Assembly: GCA_964584935.1 (NCBI GenBank)
Contig: CAZPBN010000004.1
Location: 1 to 64,000, forward strand
DNA length: 64,000 nucleotides
Direction of reading: 5' to 3'
Source of the DNA: CAZPBN01 sp964584935
GTDB taxonomy: Bacteria > Acidobacteriota > Aminicenantia > Aminicenantales > Aminicenantaceae
Shown: one piece after another, positions 9,901 to 17,686 of the stretch
How the letters are laid out: every line of letters begins with the position of its first letter
Position numbering within the stretch: position 1 is the first letter of the stretch
Notes under the pieces: generated by a model
The model's database searches: none
The model's input: the letters and a program-made list of their open reading frames with translations, nothing else
Told to the model about the DNA's origin: nothing
Translations under genes and position numbers: made by a program

Positions 9901-10024
9901 TGCTGGCATCGGCCTCCGAACCAATCTATTGGGATACATGGTCCTGGGTCTCAATCTTGTGAAGCCGTTCGACAGGCCTAACAAAGGCTGGTATCTTCAA
10001 CTGAGCTTATGGCCGGGATTCTGA
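6938..10024 (+). CDS. Zincin protease - TolB-like beta-propeller - Omp85-like barrel fusion protein
   Basis: A 1028-residue secreted protein in three parts. After a signal helix (about 18-37), residues 50-290 form a peptidase MA-like gluzincin: HELVH at 152-156 supplies two zinc ligands and the catalytic Glu, and EGMAEY at 186-191 gives the downstream glutamate. Residues about 310-600 carry repeated beta-propeller blades of the TolB/PD40 kind, with SPDG, SPCG and WSPDGQYIAF signatures. From about 680 to the end the protein looks like an outer-membrane barrel of the surface-antigen family: aromatic alternating strands, an RGY motif (902-904) resembling the Omp85 loop-6 RGY, and a C-terminal Phe as in barrel signals. 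A protease held outside or under its own barrel is a reasonable inference. Substrate and topology unknown. No clear Shine-Dalgarno at 6938. Confidence 0.8.
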   Translation: MSMRRLPHSLLRLRFHNRIFTLLLILLFFCICYSNTYSQYFGRNKVQYKQFDFNILKTKHFDIYFYPKEQEAAKQAAFLAERWYARFSRILNHTFNQRQPLIIYASQPHFRQTTTIPGIMGEGTGGVTEFLKRRIVIPMGASLAQTDHVIGHELVHAFQYDISMQDRSKFAIATSPLFRLPLWFIEGMAEYLSIGPTDSHTSMWMRDAWYRKRVPNIKKLNNSSKYFPYRYGQSLWAYITGTWGDKAVGTIMKSACQTGDYKTAFQKITDIPLEAISEKWIRSMEKAYKPLTQSTHVSIDSKHLVIKGDKDKKLNISPSLSPDGKSLIFLSTRDWFSVDMYLADAVKGTIKKRLTRTDVNPEFESLQFIKSSGSWNTQGDRFVFGAIKKGKPVLSFINIENGTITKEVMLKELEEILNPSWSPCGRYIAFSAMIGGFSDIFIYDLEKEALKQITNDPFADLSPAWSPDGQYIAFVSDRFTSDMSHFNPGNYQISLLETRSKKIKRVPGIPVANNTNPQWSSDSKSLYFISDLNGITNIYRIKLFQYKLYQITNLFTGISSITSLSPALSLSSKSSHLVYCTFEDGYYNIYSIDNPEKISGCEKIILFDDIKPSILPPRQKAEGNLSELLKNPLFGLPEEASFEINDYKPKLKLDYMTPPQIAIGVDSFGTYAGGGTALFWSDMMGYHNLVTMIQASGRLPDTAALIGYQNSQSRWNWGAIAQRIPYLMGGYALYFDEREEESVYVEEEYIYRQSNNQLTLFASYPFSQVKRIEFSTGYSYINFTREIRRNIYSLDGYLMDKEKEKLPSAQSLHLGSLSIAFVHDSSIPGATSPLIGQSYRLEYSPTIGSISLQTILADYRKYIVPISPFTVAFRFLHYGRYGKNSEDERLWPLFLGYETFIRGYNYQSFDSEELNEGEGYFDFDRLIGSRILVANFEIRFPVFRLLGLGRGYYGSYPLEFITFFDTGLAWDAEHKPWFSGGNRKPLSSAGIGLRTNLLGYMVLGLNLVKPFDRPNKGWYLQLSLWPGF

Positions 10025-10189
10025 ATTTATTAAAGTTACAATAGAATCATTCCCCTTTCGAGAAACTAAAAATCTAAAAACCAAAGATAACAATTTTCTA
10101 TAAAAATTCACTTTTCTACGAACTCCAGATTTTTCAACCATTTCCAAACAAGAATTGATCCGCAAACGCATTGCACTCTTATTTCATAT

Positions 10190-10218
10190 TTTACAAATTT
10201 AATCTTATAGTGAATAAT
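10190..10218 (+). promoter_or_regulatory. Sigma70-type promoter of ktrB-ktrA
   Basis: TTTACA, 17 bases, AATAAT, placing the transcription start near 10225, about 25 bases before the ktrB ATG. Confidence 0.45.
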
Positions 10219-10249
10219 ATAAACAATTGAGGTTTTAATTTAAAAGCCC

Positions 10250-11611
10250 ATGAAACAAAATAAAAGTGATAAAATATTTAAAGAAATAAAGTTCCGCCCA
10301 GCTCAACTTGTGGCGTTAAGTTTTATCATTACTATATTAATTGGAACCATTCTACTGTGTATGCCATTCAGTACGGCATCTGATGGTATTTCATTCATTG
10401 ACGCTCTTTTTACATCCACCTCAGCAGTCTGTGTGACAGGACTTATTGTCAGAGACACTGGCACGTGTTTTTCTTCTTTTGGGCAGATTATTATAATGAT
10501 TCTGTTTCAAATTGGAGGTCTTGGGATTATGACCTTTTCCACTCTTATTCTTCTGGTAGCAGGAAAGAGGGTAGGGATAAAAGAAAGCATCACTCTCAAA
10601 GAAAATTTTCTTTATACTTCTTCTTTAAGAATCCAATCCTTGATTAAAAATATTTTTCTTTACACCGTATTTTTAGAACTGTTAGGATCTCTGTTTTTTT
10701 ATTTAAGATTCAACCATAAGTTACCGGAGGAAAAAGCTGTTTTTCATTCCCTATTTCACTCCATTTCTGCATTTTGTAATGCAGGATTTTGCCTTTATAA
10801 AGACAGTTTTGAGTCATTCCGAGGAGATATCTGGATTAACATCAATCTTATTGTCTTAATCATCCTCGGAGGTGCTGGATTTATCGTATTAAAAGAAACA
10901 TCATATTCTTTTGTCAGTATTTTTAAAAAAAGAAAGATTCGACTTTCTTTACATACAAAATTAGTATTAAGAATGACATTAGTTTTACTTCTATCTTCTT
11001 CTATTTTGTTTTTTATTCTGGAATATAACCACTCTTTGAACAATTTTTCATTCAAAGAAAAGATACTTTCTTCTATCTTTCAGGTTGTTACTCCCAGAAC
11101 AGCAGGTTTCAATACCATGGATTTAAATGCTCTCAGTTATGGAATGGTGTTTGTTTTAATTGTGTTGATGTTTATAGGAGCTTCTCCAGGCTCAACAGGG
11201 GGAGGAATTAAAACCAGCACTATAGGAACAGCTATCGCTTTTTTAAAGGCAAGGATTTTAGGAAGGGAATCGGTCAGTCTATGTCATCGGACCATTCCAA
11301 ATAAATTGATCACAAAGGCTTTTACTGCCATTGCTCTTGGAATTTGTGTGATATGCACTTCGGCTTTTATTCTTCTTATAAGCCAGCACGGAGTGAATAT
11401 GAAGGATGCGTTTTATGAAGTCTTCTCTGCATTTAGCACGGTGGGGCTTTCTCTTGGCTTAACACAGAAATTGAATGATATAGGAAAGATTGTGATAATT
11501 CTGACTATGTATATTGGAAGGATTGGACCTTTGACTTTTATTTATGCTTTCAGCAAAGAAAGGTTCGAAGAAAGATATAAATATGCTGAAGAATCAATTA
11601 TGATTGGATAA
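10250..11611 (+). CDS. ktrB: Potassium uptake channel subunit KtrB (TrkH family)
   Basis: A 453-residue inner-membrane protein of the TrkH/KtrB superfamily, which carries four selectivity-filter repeats in one chain and admits K+ coupled to Na+ or H+. Filter-like segments are visible as TSTSAVCVTGL (first pore), SISAFCNAGFCL (second), VTPRTAGFNTMD (third) and FSAFSTVGLSLGL (fourth). The glycine-rich intramembrane loop of the third domain is GASPGSTGGGIKTST. Length fits KtrB rather than the longer Trk-type TrkH. The regulatory RCK subunit gene follows after 23 bases with a strong ribosome site. Confidence 0.92.
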   Translation: MKQNKSDKIFKEIKFRPAQLVALSFIITILIGTILLCMPFSTASDGISFIDALFTSTSAVCVTGLIVRDTGTCFSSFGQIIIMILFQIGGLGIMTFSTLILLVAGKRVGIKESITLKENFLYTSSLRIQSLIKNIFLYTVFLELLGSLFFYLRFNHKLPEEKAVFHSLFHSISAFCNAGFCLYKDSFESFRGDIWININLIVLIILGGAGFIVLKETSYSFVSIFKKRKIRLSLHTKLVLRMTLVLLLSSSILFFILEYNHSLNNFSFKEKILSSIFQVVTPRTAGFNTMDLNALSYGMVFVLIVLMFIGASPGSTGGGIKTSTIGTAIAFLKARILGRESVSLCHRTIPNKLITKAFTAIALGICVICTSAFILLISQHGVNMKDAFYEVFSAFSTVGLSLGLTQKLNDIGKIVIILTMYIGRIGPLTFIYAFSKERFEERYKYAEESIMIG

Positions 11612-11634
11612 GAATTTAAAGAGGAGTTTCTAAT

Positions 11635-12282
11635 ATGAAATATGGAGTTATTGGCTTGGGAAGTTTTGGTTTTTACATCGCCAAAACTTTATTTGAAATG
11701 GGAGAAGAGGTTTTAGCTATTGATAATGACAAAGAAAGAGTGGATATGGTTAAAAATTTCTCTTCTCGTGCTGTCCATATGGAGGCTGCTAATAAAGAAA
11801 ATCTGAAGGCTGTTGGGATTCAAGAAATGAATGTCGTCATAGTGAGTTTAGGCCCTAATTTGGAAGGTTCCATCCTTACAGTTCATTATCTTTCTAAATT
11901 GAATATAGAATGGATCATAGCCAAAGCTCTCTCTGAAGACCATGTCAAAATTCTGGAAGCAGTTGGAGCATCGGATGTTATTTACCCAGAAAGGGATATG
12001 GCTATTAAAACAGGCATGAAATTAAGCAATCCTAATGTACTTGATTTTTTGCCATTATCCCCAGGAATTGAGATAAGGGAAATCGCTCCTCCTGAAAAAT
12101 TTATGGGGAAAAGCCTAAAAGAATTGGATTTGATAAATAGATACGAAACCCAGGTCATTGCGATCAAAGGTTTGGTTCCAGAAAAAACCACTCTGATACC
12201 CAAAGCTGATTTTGTAATAAAAGACAGTGATATTTTGGTTGTTATTGGACCAAAAAAGCAATTGGATAAAATCTGCTCATAA
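11635..12282 (+). CDS. ktrA: Potassium uptake regulatory subunit KtrA (RCK/TrkA domain)
   Basis: A 215-residue cytoplasmic gating protein with one RCK_N domain (Rossmann fold, GLGSFG at about residues 7-12, and an acidic AIDNDKERVD end of the second strand) and one RCK_C domain from about 135 to the end (EIAPPEKFMGKSLKEL, VIKDSDILVVIG). A ring of eight such subunits binds ATP/ADP or c-di-AMP and opens KtrB. The ribosome site GAGGAG is clear. It forms an operon with ktrB; a single RCK copy is typical of KtrA, as opposed to the double TrkA. Confidence 0.92.
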   Translation: MKYGVIGLGSFGFYIAKTLFEMGEEVLAIDNDKERVDMVKNFSSRAVHMEAANKENLKAVGIQEMNVVIVSLGPNLEGSILTVHYLSKLNIEWIIAKALSEDHVKILEAVGASDVIYPERDMAIKTGMKLSNPNVLDFLPLSPGIEIREIAPPEKFMGKSLKELDLINRYETQVIAIKGLVPEKTTLIPKADFVIKDSDILVVIGPKKQLDKICS

Positions 12283-12379
12283 TAAAAACCGGTCCAATAT
12301 TTTAGGGTAATATGCATTGCAAAAGCCGAGCTTTGTTAGCGGAGTCCATAGGGCACACAAATTTAATCATTCTCCTAAA

Positions 12380-13342
12380 TTATTGAAATAAAATCCACCA
12401 AAGAAAATTCACCAGAGCGTGAGTGATGGCTGAGGCAGTGAATTTTTTTGTTCGCATCCAAACCCAACCATAGCTTAATCCAGCTAAACCAGCCATAAGC
12501 GCATAAGCCCAGTTGGGCACTGAAAATCCCATGGTTGCATTATTGATATGGGACAATCCAAAAATCACTGCTGCCAAAACCAATCCTGAATAAACATTCT
12601 TTAAACGCCGGATTAACAGATTCTGGATCACCCCCCGAAACAGCATTTCTTCGATTAAAGCGATAAAAAAATATCCAAATAACAAGACAGAAACCATCTG
12701 TAGAAAAGGAGGTGCCTTGGGAGCAAACCGGAGAAATCCCAGCCCTATGCCTAAGGGAACGCTAACAAAAGCATAGGCTAATAGACCGAGCAGCACATTT
12801 TTTAAATCTTTAAAGTCCAGGCGAAATGTAAAGTTAAAACCATCCAAAGGATGATGAACAGCAAACAAATAAAGAGTTAGAGATACACCTGTTAACATGC
12901 CCACAGGCAGTGATAAACCCGGCGCAAGTTCTGCGTTAACCGAAGGCAGCAAATGAACACCAGAGAGCCAGGTATTCCATTTGACAAAGGGGAAAACCAG
13001 ATTCAGGAGCAGCACAAACAAATCAAATTCCATAGGTATCCAGACGGACAAGATTGCCAGAATATGATAGATATCAAAAGGTCGGTTTTTTGAAGGACGC
13101 AAACGCAGCCAGATGGTGGGGAGAGCCAAGCAAACCGCAAATCGCAGCAATTCTTCTAGGTCAAGCTGCATCCTTACCGTTAACAAATAAGGCAGCAAAA
13201 AGATTCCCACCGACCAATCTCCCAGCCGTTTACTGATTGATGTGAACAGAGAACGCCAGACAGGGAGGGCAAATCCCAAATAAAATCCCAGCAGGATAAT
13301 CCAAGCCACAATGTTATCGATCATATCCGTGTTATTCTCCAC
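12380..13342 (-). CDS. CPBP family intramembrane glutamic protease
   Basis: A 320-residue multi-pass membrane protein with the C-terminal ABI/CPBP (Rce1-like) domain. Its motifs are visible: EEMLFRGVIQNLLIR (catalytic EExxxR), FGLSHINN (second motif His) and HALVNFLWW (third motif His). About eight to nine hydrophobic helices are predicted. The first possible start is GTG 13342; ATG 13324 is six codons in and equally acceptable. It lies downstream of the SOS genes on the same strand, with a 202-base gap after dnaE, so common transcription is possible but not shown. Substrates of bacterial members are mostly unknown. Confidence 0.85.
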   Translation of the reverse strand: MENNTDMIDNIVAWIILLGFYLGFALPVWRSLFTSISKRLGDWSVGIFLLPYLLTVRMQLDLEELLRFAVCLALPTIWLRLRPSKNRPFDIYHILAILSVWIPMEFDLFVLLLNLVFPFVKWNTWLSGVHLLPSVNAELAPGLSLPVGMLTGVSLTLYLFAVHHPLDGFNFTFRLDFKDLKNVLLGLLAYAFVSVPLGIGLGFLRFAPKAPPFLQMVSVLLFGYFFIALIEEMLFRGVIQNLLIRRLKNVYSGLVLAAVIFGLSHINNATMGFSVPNWAYALMAGLAGLSYGWVWMRTKKFTASAITHALVNFLWWILFQ

Positions 13343-13544
13343 TTCACCTTATAAGCCTGCCCTGAGGAATGGCGGATTGGTTTGCATGGAGGGTGAAAAT
13401 CGGTAAAAGGGAAGGAATTCGTTTTTTGTCTTCCAAAATGACTTCTCATTTTTACTTTACCCGGGCTTTCTCAACATTATCACCAAAAAGATTATAAGAA
13501 GGAACTCACCCTGTCAATTAAAAACCACTGAACGACCACCGGTA

Positions 13545-13823
13545 CTATAAAAATTGGGGAAAGGAACAATTGAACAGTTTTATGGATCCCGTTCCATCTT
13601 TTCTCACTTCTCCTCTCAGATAACACACCGGAGGAGAACCAAAAGTCAAACATTTCTCTTCCCCCACTCCTTCCAGCAATCCTGTTTCATCTTCAAAAAG
13701 ATAAAAATATTTCCGCCCGCTGTTGACAAGTTTCTGCCGGGCATCCACCACTCTCACCAGAAGCTCCACCCGGCTTCCCACAAGTGTTCTGAGATTCTTT
13801 ATCCGTAGAGACGGTCTTTTTTT
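13545..13823 (-). pseudogene. Displaced OB-fold tail of the DnaE gene, in the +1 frame
   Basis: From the A7 tract at 13817-13823 (reverse strand) another frame reads KRPSLRIKNLRTLVGSRVEL, then a strand-rich segment VRVVDARQKLV, YFYLFEDETG and CYLRGEVRKDG, ending at 13545. This is the OB-fold (tRNA-anti type) domain expected at the C-terminus of DnaE2-class polymerases. The upstream frame instead runs into a Gly/Ser/Gln-rich non-protein-like end. Removing one A from the tract, or a +1 slip, would fuse the two reading frames. Confidence 0.7.
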
Positions 13824-16344
13824 CATACAAAGAAAGAGAATCGCCTTCGGGTTCAAAGCCTAAAGATTCCACAAGCATTGTCCTTTTCTGATTCTGATCC
13901 AGATCAGAAATCTCACCCATTTTCTTGAGTCCTCTGAAATAATGGAGAATCTGCCGGGTTCTTCGAGGCTCCAGAAAATCCAGAACCCCAGCCTTGATCA
14001 GCGATAAAAGTTCTGTTTTCGTCAGGGAAACCCGGGAGATAAAATCGTCCACAGAAAGATAAACACCGTTTTCTTTCTCTTTTATTATTCGGTCTATGAA
14101 TTTTATCCCAACCCCCTTGATAGAATGGAGGCCCACCCTGATATTTCCTCCTTCCACTTCAAAACCATAACCGCTCCGGTTTAAATCCGGCTTTAAGATT
14201 TTTATTCCCATTCTCTTGGCTTCTTCAATATATTCAGCCAATCCATAGTAACCACCCCCCGCGTTCAGCACAGCTCCAAGATAAACCACCGGATAATGCA
14301 CTTTCAAATAGACTGCTTGATAAGCCATGTTGGCATAAGAAGCACTATGGGCTTTGTTAAAAGAGTAGGATGAAAATTCCTCCATTATTTTCCATAATTT
14401 TTTTATCTCTCCCAGGGTATAACCTCTTTCTTTTGCCTCCGCAAAAAAATGATTTTTGAGCTTTGGCTTTACTTTTTTTTTCTTTAAGGCACGGCGGAGA
14501 CAGTCTCCTTTCTCCGGAAGCATGCCTGCAACGCGTTCCGCAATTTGCATAACCTGTTCTTCATAGAGAAGAATACCATCCGTTTCTGGAATGACTTTGG
14601 CCATAAAAGAATCCTTGAATGCAGGCTTTCCTTCCCTGCTGCGCAGGAGAGCTTCTTTCATCCCGCTTCGGGTCGGACCCGGCCGGATAAGCGCCAATGC
14701 CTGAGTGAGTTCATAAATGTTTTTTGGCCTCATTCGCCGCAGCAGATTCATCATTGCCGGACTTTCCACCTGGAAACAGCCTATAGTCCGGCCCTTTTTC
14801 AACCTTTCGTAGGTCTCATCATCCTCAAGGGGAATATTTCTGAGTTTTAATACCTTTTTTGTTTCAGACAGGGCTGCCAATCCTCTAACCGAAAGCAGAT
14901 CCAGCTTTATCAGCTTCAGATCCTCTACGGCATCCCGGTCGTATTGAGACATTCGATAACCTTTAGCTGACTTCTCGGTGGGCAGATAACGGGCTAAAGG
15001 ATCAGGAGTGAGAATAATCCCTCCCACATGCAATGACTTCTCACTGTAAACAGAATCGAGCAAGGAAGCCATTTTCCATACTTTGGCATAGCCGGGAGGA
15101 GAAACATTCTCTTTCAGAAAAACAGGCTCGGCAAACAGCGGAATTCGCTTGCTTAAAGTTCTTGCCTCCTCCGGGGAAATACCAAAAGCCCTTGCTGTCT
15201 CATACAAGGCGGAGCGGGCACGGAAATTTTTAAGACTGCACACAAAGGCAGCCCCTGTCTTTCCTTTGCTGTATTTTTTCAAAACATAGGAAATCATTTC
15301 ATCCCTCCGCCGGGAATCAAAATCCAGGTCTATATCCGGAGGATCAGCCCTCCCCCTGTTAAGGAATCGTTCAAAGCACAGATCATAAACAACAGGATTG
15401 ATATGAGAAATTCCAAGAAGATAAGCCAGAAAAGAAGAAGCTCCGGAGCCTTTGAGATTATGAAGAACTCCACGGCACCGGGCATACCGGACCACATCAT
15501 GGACAATCAGGAAATAGGGGGCAAATCCCGATTGCTCAATAACTTCGAGCTCCATCCTCGCCCGCTGCCTTTCTCTCCAGCTCAAATCTTTTCTGACCTT
15601 CAATTCTCTCCTAGCCAGATCCCTCAAGCTGGTTGAGAAAAGACCCTGAGGAAGAGGCAATATAATATGTTCAAAGGGAAAGCGGCATTTATCCGCTATT
15701 TCAAACGTCTTCTTAAAAAGTTTTTTCACTTCTGAGCCAAATTGGGCAACAGCCCGACTTTCCTGCGCTGGACCAAACAATTCCACTCTATTCTTTAACT
15801 TTTGCCACTCAGGCGGGAAAGGAATTTTTTTCTGAATCGAATGAAGAAGAATCAACCGTTCAGGGCTTTGTATGTATTTCAAGGGATTTGTCCATACAAC
15901 CGGGAGATTTTCTTTTTTTGCCAAACCCACCGCTCTTTTCAAATTAAAAAAGTCTCCCCCAATGTACAAATCTTCCTTCTGTGAAAAACAAATATTGTCC
16001 CCTGATTCTTTATCCGAAGAATCAGGGATGAAAACCGTTACCAATCCTTCTGTTTTTTCTATTTTTCGTTGGTTTAGAATCTCCATCAAGTTCCAGTAAC
16101 CTTTTCTGTTCTTCACCAAAAACAACAGGCTCTTTCCTTGGAGCTTTATCTCACAACCAAAGACAGGATTAAAACCGCTGTCAAGAGCGATTTTCTTCCA
16201 CTCGTTCCAACCGTAGATGTTTTCTATGTCTGTCAGAGCCGCTGCAGCAAGTCTGCATTGTGAAACCCATGAAGCCAGCTCCTGTAAAGTGGTCCCTCCT
16301 TTTCCTTTGCTGTAGGTGGAATGCACTCGAAGAGGAATGAACAT
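13693..16344 (-). CDS. dnaE2: Error-prone DNA polymerase III alpha subunit, DnaE2-like, with 3' frameshift
   Basis: A C-family replicative-type polymerase of 883 residues in frame, about 970 when the displaced tail is added, close to DnaE2 length and shorter than replicative DnaE. An N-terminal PHP domain (LRVHSTYSKGKGG, ALTDIENIYG) is followed by the palm with PPDIDLDFDSRRRDEM and LIKLDLLSVRGL supplying the three catalytic aspartates, then helix-hairpin-helix segments. Starts: TTG 16356, ATG 16347 and ATG 16344; GGAG sits six bases from the last, which I chose. It is the third gene of lexA-dinB-dnaE, a layout known for SOS-induced mutagenesis cassettes, which argues for a translesion role. 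The in-frame C-terminus after the A7 tract is not homologous-looking, so the gene is interrupted or corrected by slippage. Confidence 0.8.
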   Translation of the reverse strand: MFIPLRVHSTYSKGKGGTTLQELASWVSQCRLAAAALTDIENIYGWNEWKKIALDSGFNPVFGCEIKLQGKSLLFLVKNRKGYWNLMEILNQRKIEKTEGLVTVFIPDSSDKESGDNICFSQKEDLYIGGDFFNLKRAVGLAKKENLPVVWTNPLKYIQSPERLILLHSIQKKIPFPPEWQKLKNRVELFGPAQESRAVAQFGSEVKKLFKKTFEIADKCRFPFEHIILPLPQGLFSTSLRDLARRELKVRKDLSWRERQRARMELEVIEQSGFAPYFLIVHDVVRYARCRGVLHNLKGSGASSFLAYLLGISHINPVVYDLCFERFLNRGRADPPDIDLDFDSRRRDEMISYVLKKYSKGKTGAAFVCSLKNFRARSALYETARAFGISPEEARTLSKRIPLFAEPVFLKENVSPPGYAKVWKMASLLDSVYSEKSLHVGGIILTPDPLARYLPTEKSAKGYRMSQYDRDAVEDLKLIKLDLLSVRGLAALSETKKVLKLRNIPLEDDETYERLKKGRTIGCFQVESPAMMNLLRRMRPKNIYELTQALALIRPGPTRSGMKEALLRSREGKPAFKDSFMAKVIPETDGILLYEEQVMQIAERVAGMLPEKGDCLRRALKKKKVKPKLKNHFFAEAKERGYTLGEIKKLWKIMEEFSSYSFNKAHSASYANMAYQAVYLKVHYPVVYLGAVLNAGGGYYGLAEYIEEAKRMGIKILKPDLNRSGYGFEVEGGNIRVGLHSIKGVGIKFIDRIIKEKENGVYLSVDDFISRVSLTKTELLSLIKAGVLDFLEPRRTRQILHYFRGLKKMGEISDLDQNQKRTMLVESLGFEPEGDSLSLYEKKTVSTDKESQNTCGKPGGASGESGGCPAETCQQRAEIFLSF

Positions 16345-16410
16345 CATTGACTCCAATCTAATTCAAACAGTTCTAATGATTGCGCCGACAGGTTTTTTGC
16401 CAGTGAATCT

Positions 16411-17634
16411 CTACTTGGTCAAAGAAGCTGTTTTAAGAATATAACCGCGCTTTCTTTCAAAACTATACAGATTATCAAGCAATTTTTCCCGCACCGTAAG
16501 CAGTGAACCAAATCCGTATTTTCCCCTGACCTGATCCATGGCAAGCCCCAGCCTCTCCTCACGTTTTGAGTAAGGTTCAAAGAGGGAAAGAGGCCGGGCC
16601 TTTACCAAATCAGATACTTTGACTCCAACCAATCTTAGGGACAAACGGGAAGAAGAAAAAAGCTGGAGAAAAAGTTCACGGGCAATCCTGTAAATACTCC
16701 CCATTTCCTGAACAGGATTTATGAGGAGGCGTCTCCGGGCTTCTGTTTTAAAGTCAGAATATCTCACCCTGACCTCAACAATGTGGGCAAAAAGATGCCC
16801 CTGCCGCAGGGGAAAGGTGACTCTGTCACACAAATAAGCCAGATGAGCCAGAAGCAAACGCCTGTCCCAGAGGTCATTTAGAAAAGTGGTCTCGCGTGAC
16901 ACAGATTTCGGAGTAGCCGCTCTGGTCACAGGCCGGGAGTCGATCCCTCTGGACTGAAGATAAAGCTCGTCACCATTCAATCCAAAAAGAGATCGCAAGG
17001 TGTTTTTTGGCAGGCCCCACAAGTCTCCAATCCTCCGGATATTGAGCATCTTGAGAATAACCTGCGTTTTGGGACCTATTCCGGGCAGGGATTCAATATC
17101 CAAATTTCTTAAAAAATCTTCCTCATTTCCCGCTTTAATCTCGAATAATCCGGCTGGTTTCGCATGATTGGTGGCTAACTTTGCCAGAATTTTATTGGGA
17201 GCAACTCCGACTGAAATAGTGAGCCCCAATTCATCCTCCACTTTTTGTTTGATATCCCGAACCGCCCGGGAAAAAGAAGAATACAGGGGGCGACACCGGC
17301 TCAGATCAAGATAAGCTTCATCCAGGGAAGCCTCTTCTATATCCGGTGTGTAATTGGATAGAATGCGGAAAAACTCACTGGAAAAATTCTTATAAATCTG
17401 ATAGTTTCCTCTCAGAAAAACACCATGGGGACATAGTTGGAACGCTTTTTGTAAAGAGATGCCGGAATGGACACCATATCTCCGCGCCTCATAAGATGCG
17501 GTCGAAACAACTCCTCTTTCCTGGGGGAAGCCACCGACAATGACAGCCTTTCCTTTAAGAGAAGGATCCAGCAGTTCCTCAACAGCCGCAAAAAAAGCAT
17601 CGATATCGATATGGACAATACATCTTCTTTTCAT
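16411..17634 (-). CDS. dinB: Y-family DNA polymerase IV (DinB)
   Basis: A 407-residue translesion polymerase. The palm aspartate is in HIDIDAFFA (Asp10) and the second catalytic pair in SLDEAYLD (Asp105-Glu106), so it is catalytically intact, unlike ImuB, which usually occupies this place in imuA-imuB-dnaE2 cassettes and lacks these acids. The fingers motif STASYEARRYGVHSG, the helix-hairpin-helix LPGIGPKTQVILK and the little-finger domain SVSRETTFLNDL follow in order. It starts 52 bases after the lexA stop, with AAGG before the ATG, and ends 66 bases before dnaE, so the three genes are likely one SOS transcript. A beta-clamp-binding motif at the C-terminus is not obvious. Confidence 0.92.
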   Translation of the reverse strand: MKRRCIVHIDIDAFFAAVEELLDPSLKGKAVIVGGFPQERGVVSTASYEARRYGVHSGISLQKAFQLCPHGVFLRGNYQIYKNFSSEFFRILSNYTPDIEEASLDEAYLDLSRCRPLYSSFSRAVRDIKQKVEDELGLTISVGVAPNKILAKLATNHAKPAGLFEIKAGNEEDFLRNLDIESLPGIGPKTQVILKMLNIRRIGDLWGLPKNTLRSLFGLNGDELYLQSRGIDSRPVTRAATPKSVSRETTFLNDLWDRRLLLAHLAYLCDRVTFPLRQGHLFAHIVEVRVRYSDFKTEARRRLLINPVQEMGSIYRIARELFLQLFSSSRLSLRLVGVKVSDLVKARPLSLFEPYSKREERLGLAMDQVRGKYGFGSLLTVREKLLDNLYSFERKRGYILKTASLTK

Positions 17635-17686
17635 TTTTAACCTTATTATTTATAATTCCCTACCCAATCCGTTTGAAGGACTCTTT

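Noticed and set aside
12283..12379. Possible terminator or tRNA in the convergent gap after ktrA
   Set aside because: Only a weak stem (CAAAAGC/GCTTTG) without a T-tract, and no cloverleaf can be drawn.
13343..13544. Possible lexA-linked small gene or RNA between dnaE and the CPBP gene
   Set aside because: No open frame with a start and ribosome site on the reverse strand, and no tRNA-like or hairpin-plus-T structure.
13805..13835. Programmed -1 frameshift at A AAA AAG in dnaE, as in E. coli dnaX
   Set aside because: The -1 frame terminates within six codons; the OB-fold tail lies in the +1 frame.
16411..17634. ImuB (non-catalytic Y-family protein)
   Set aside because: The catalytic acids in HIDIDAFFA and SLDEAYLD are all present, so it is a DinB-type polymerase.
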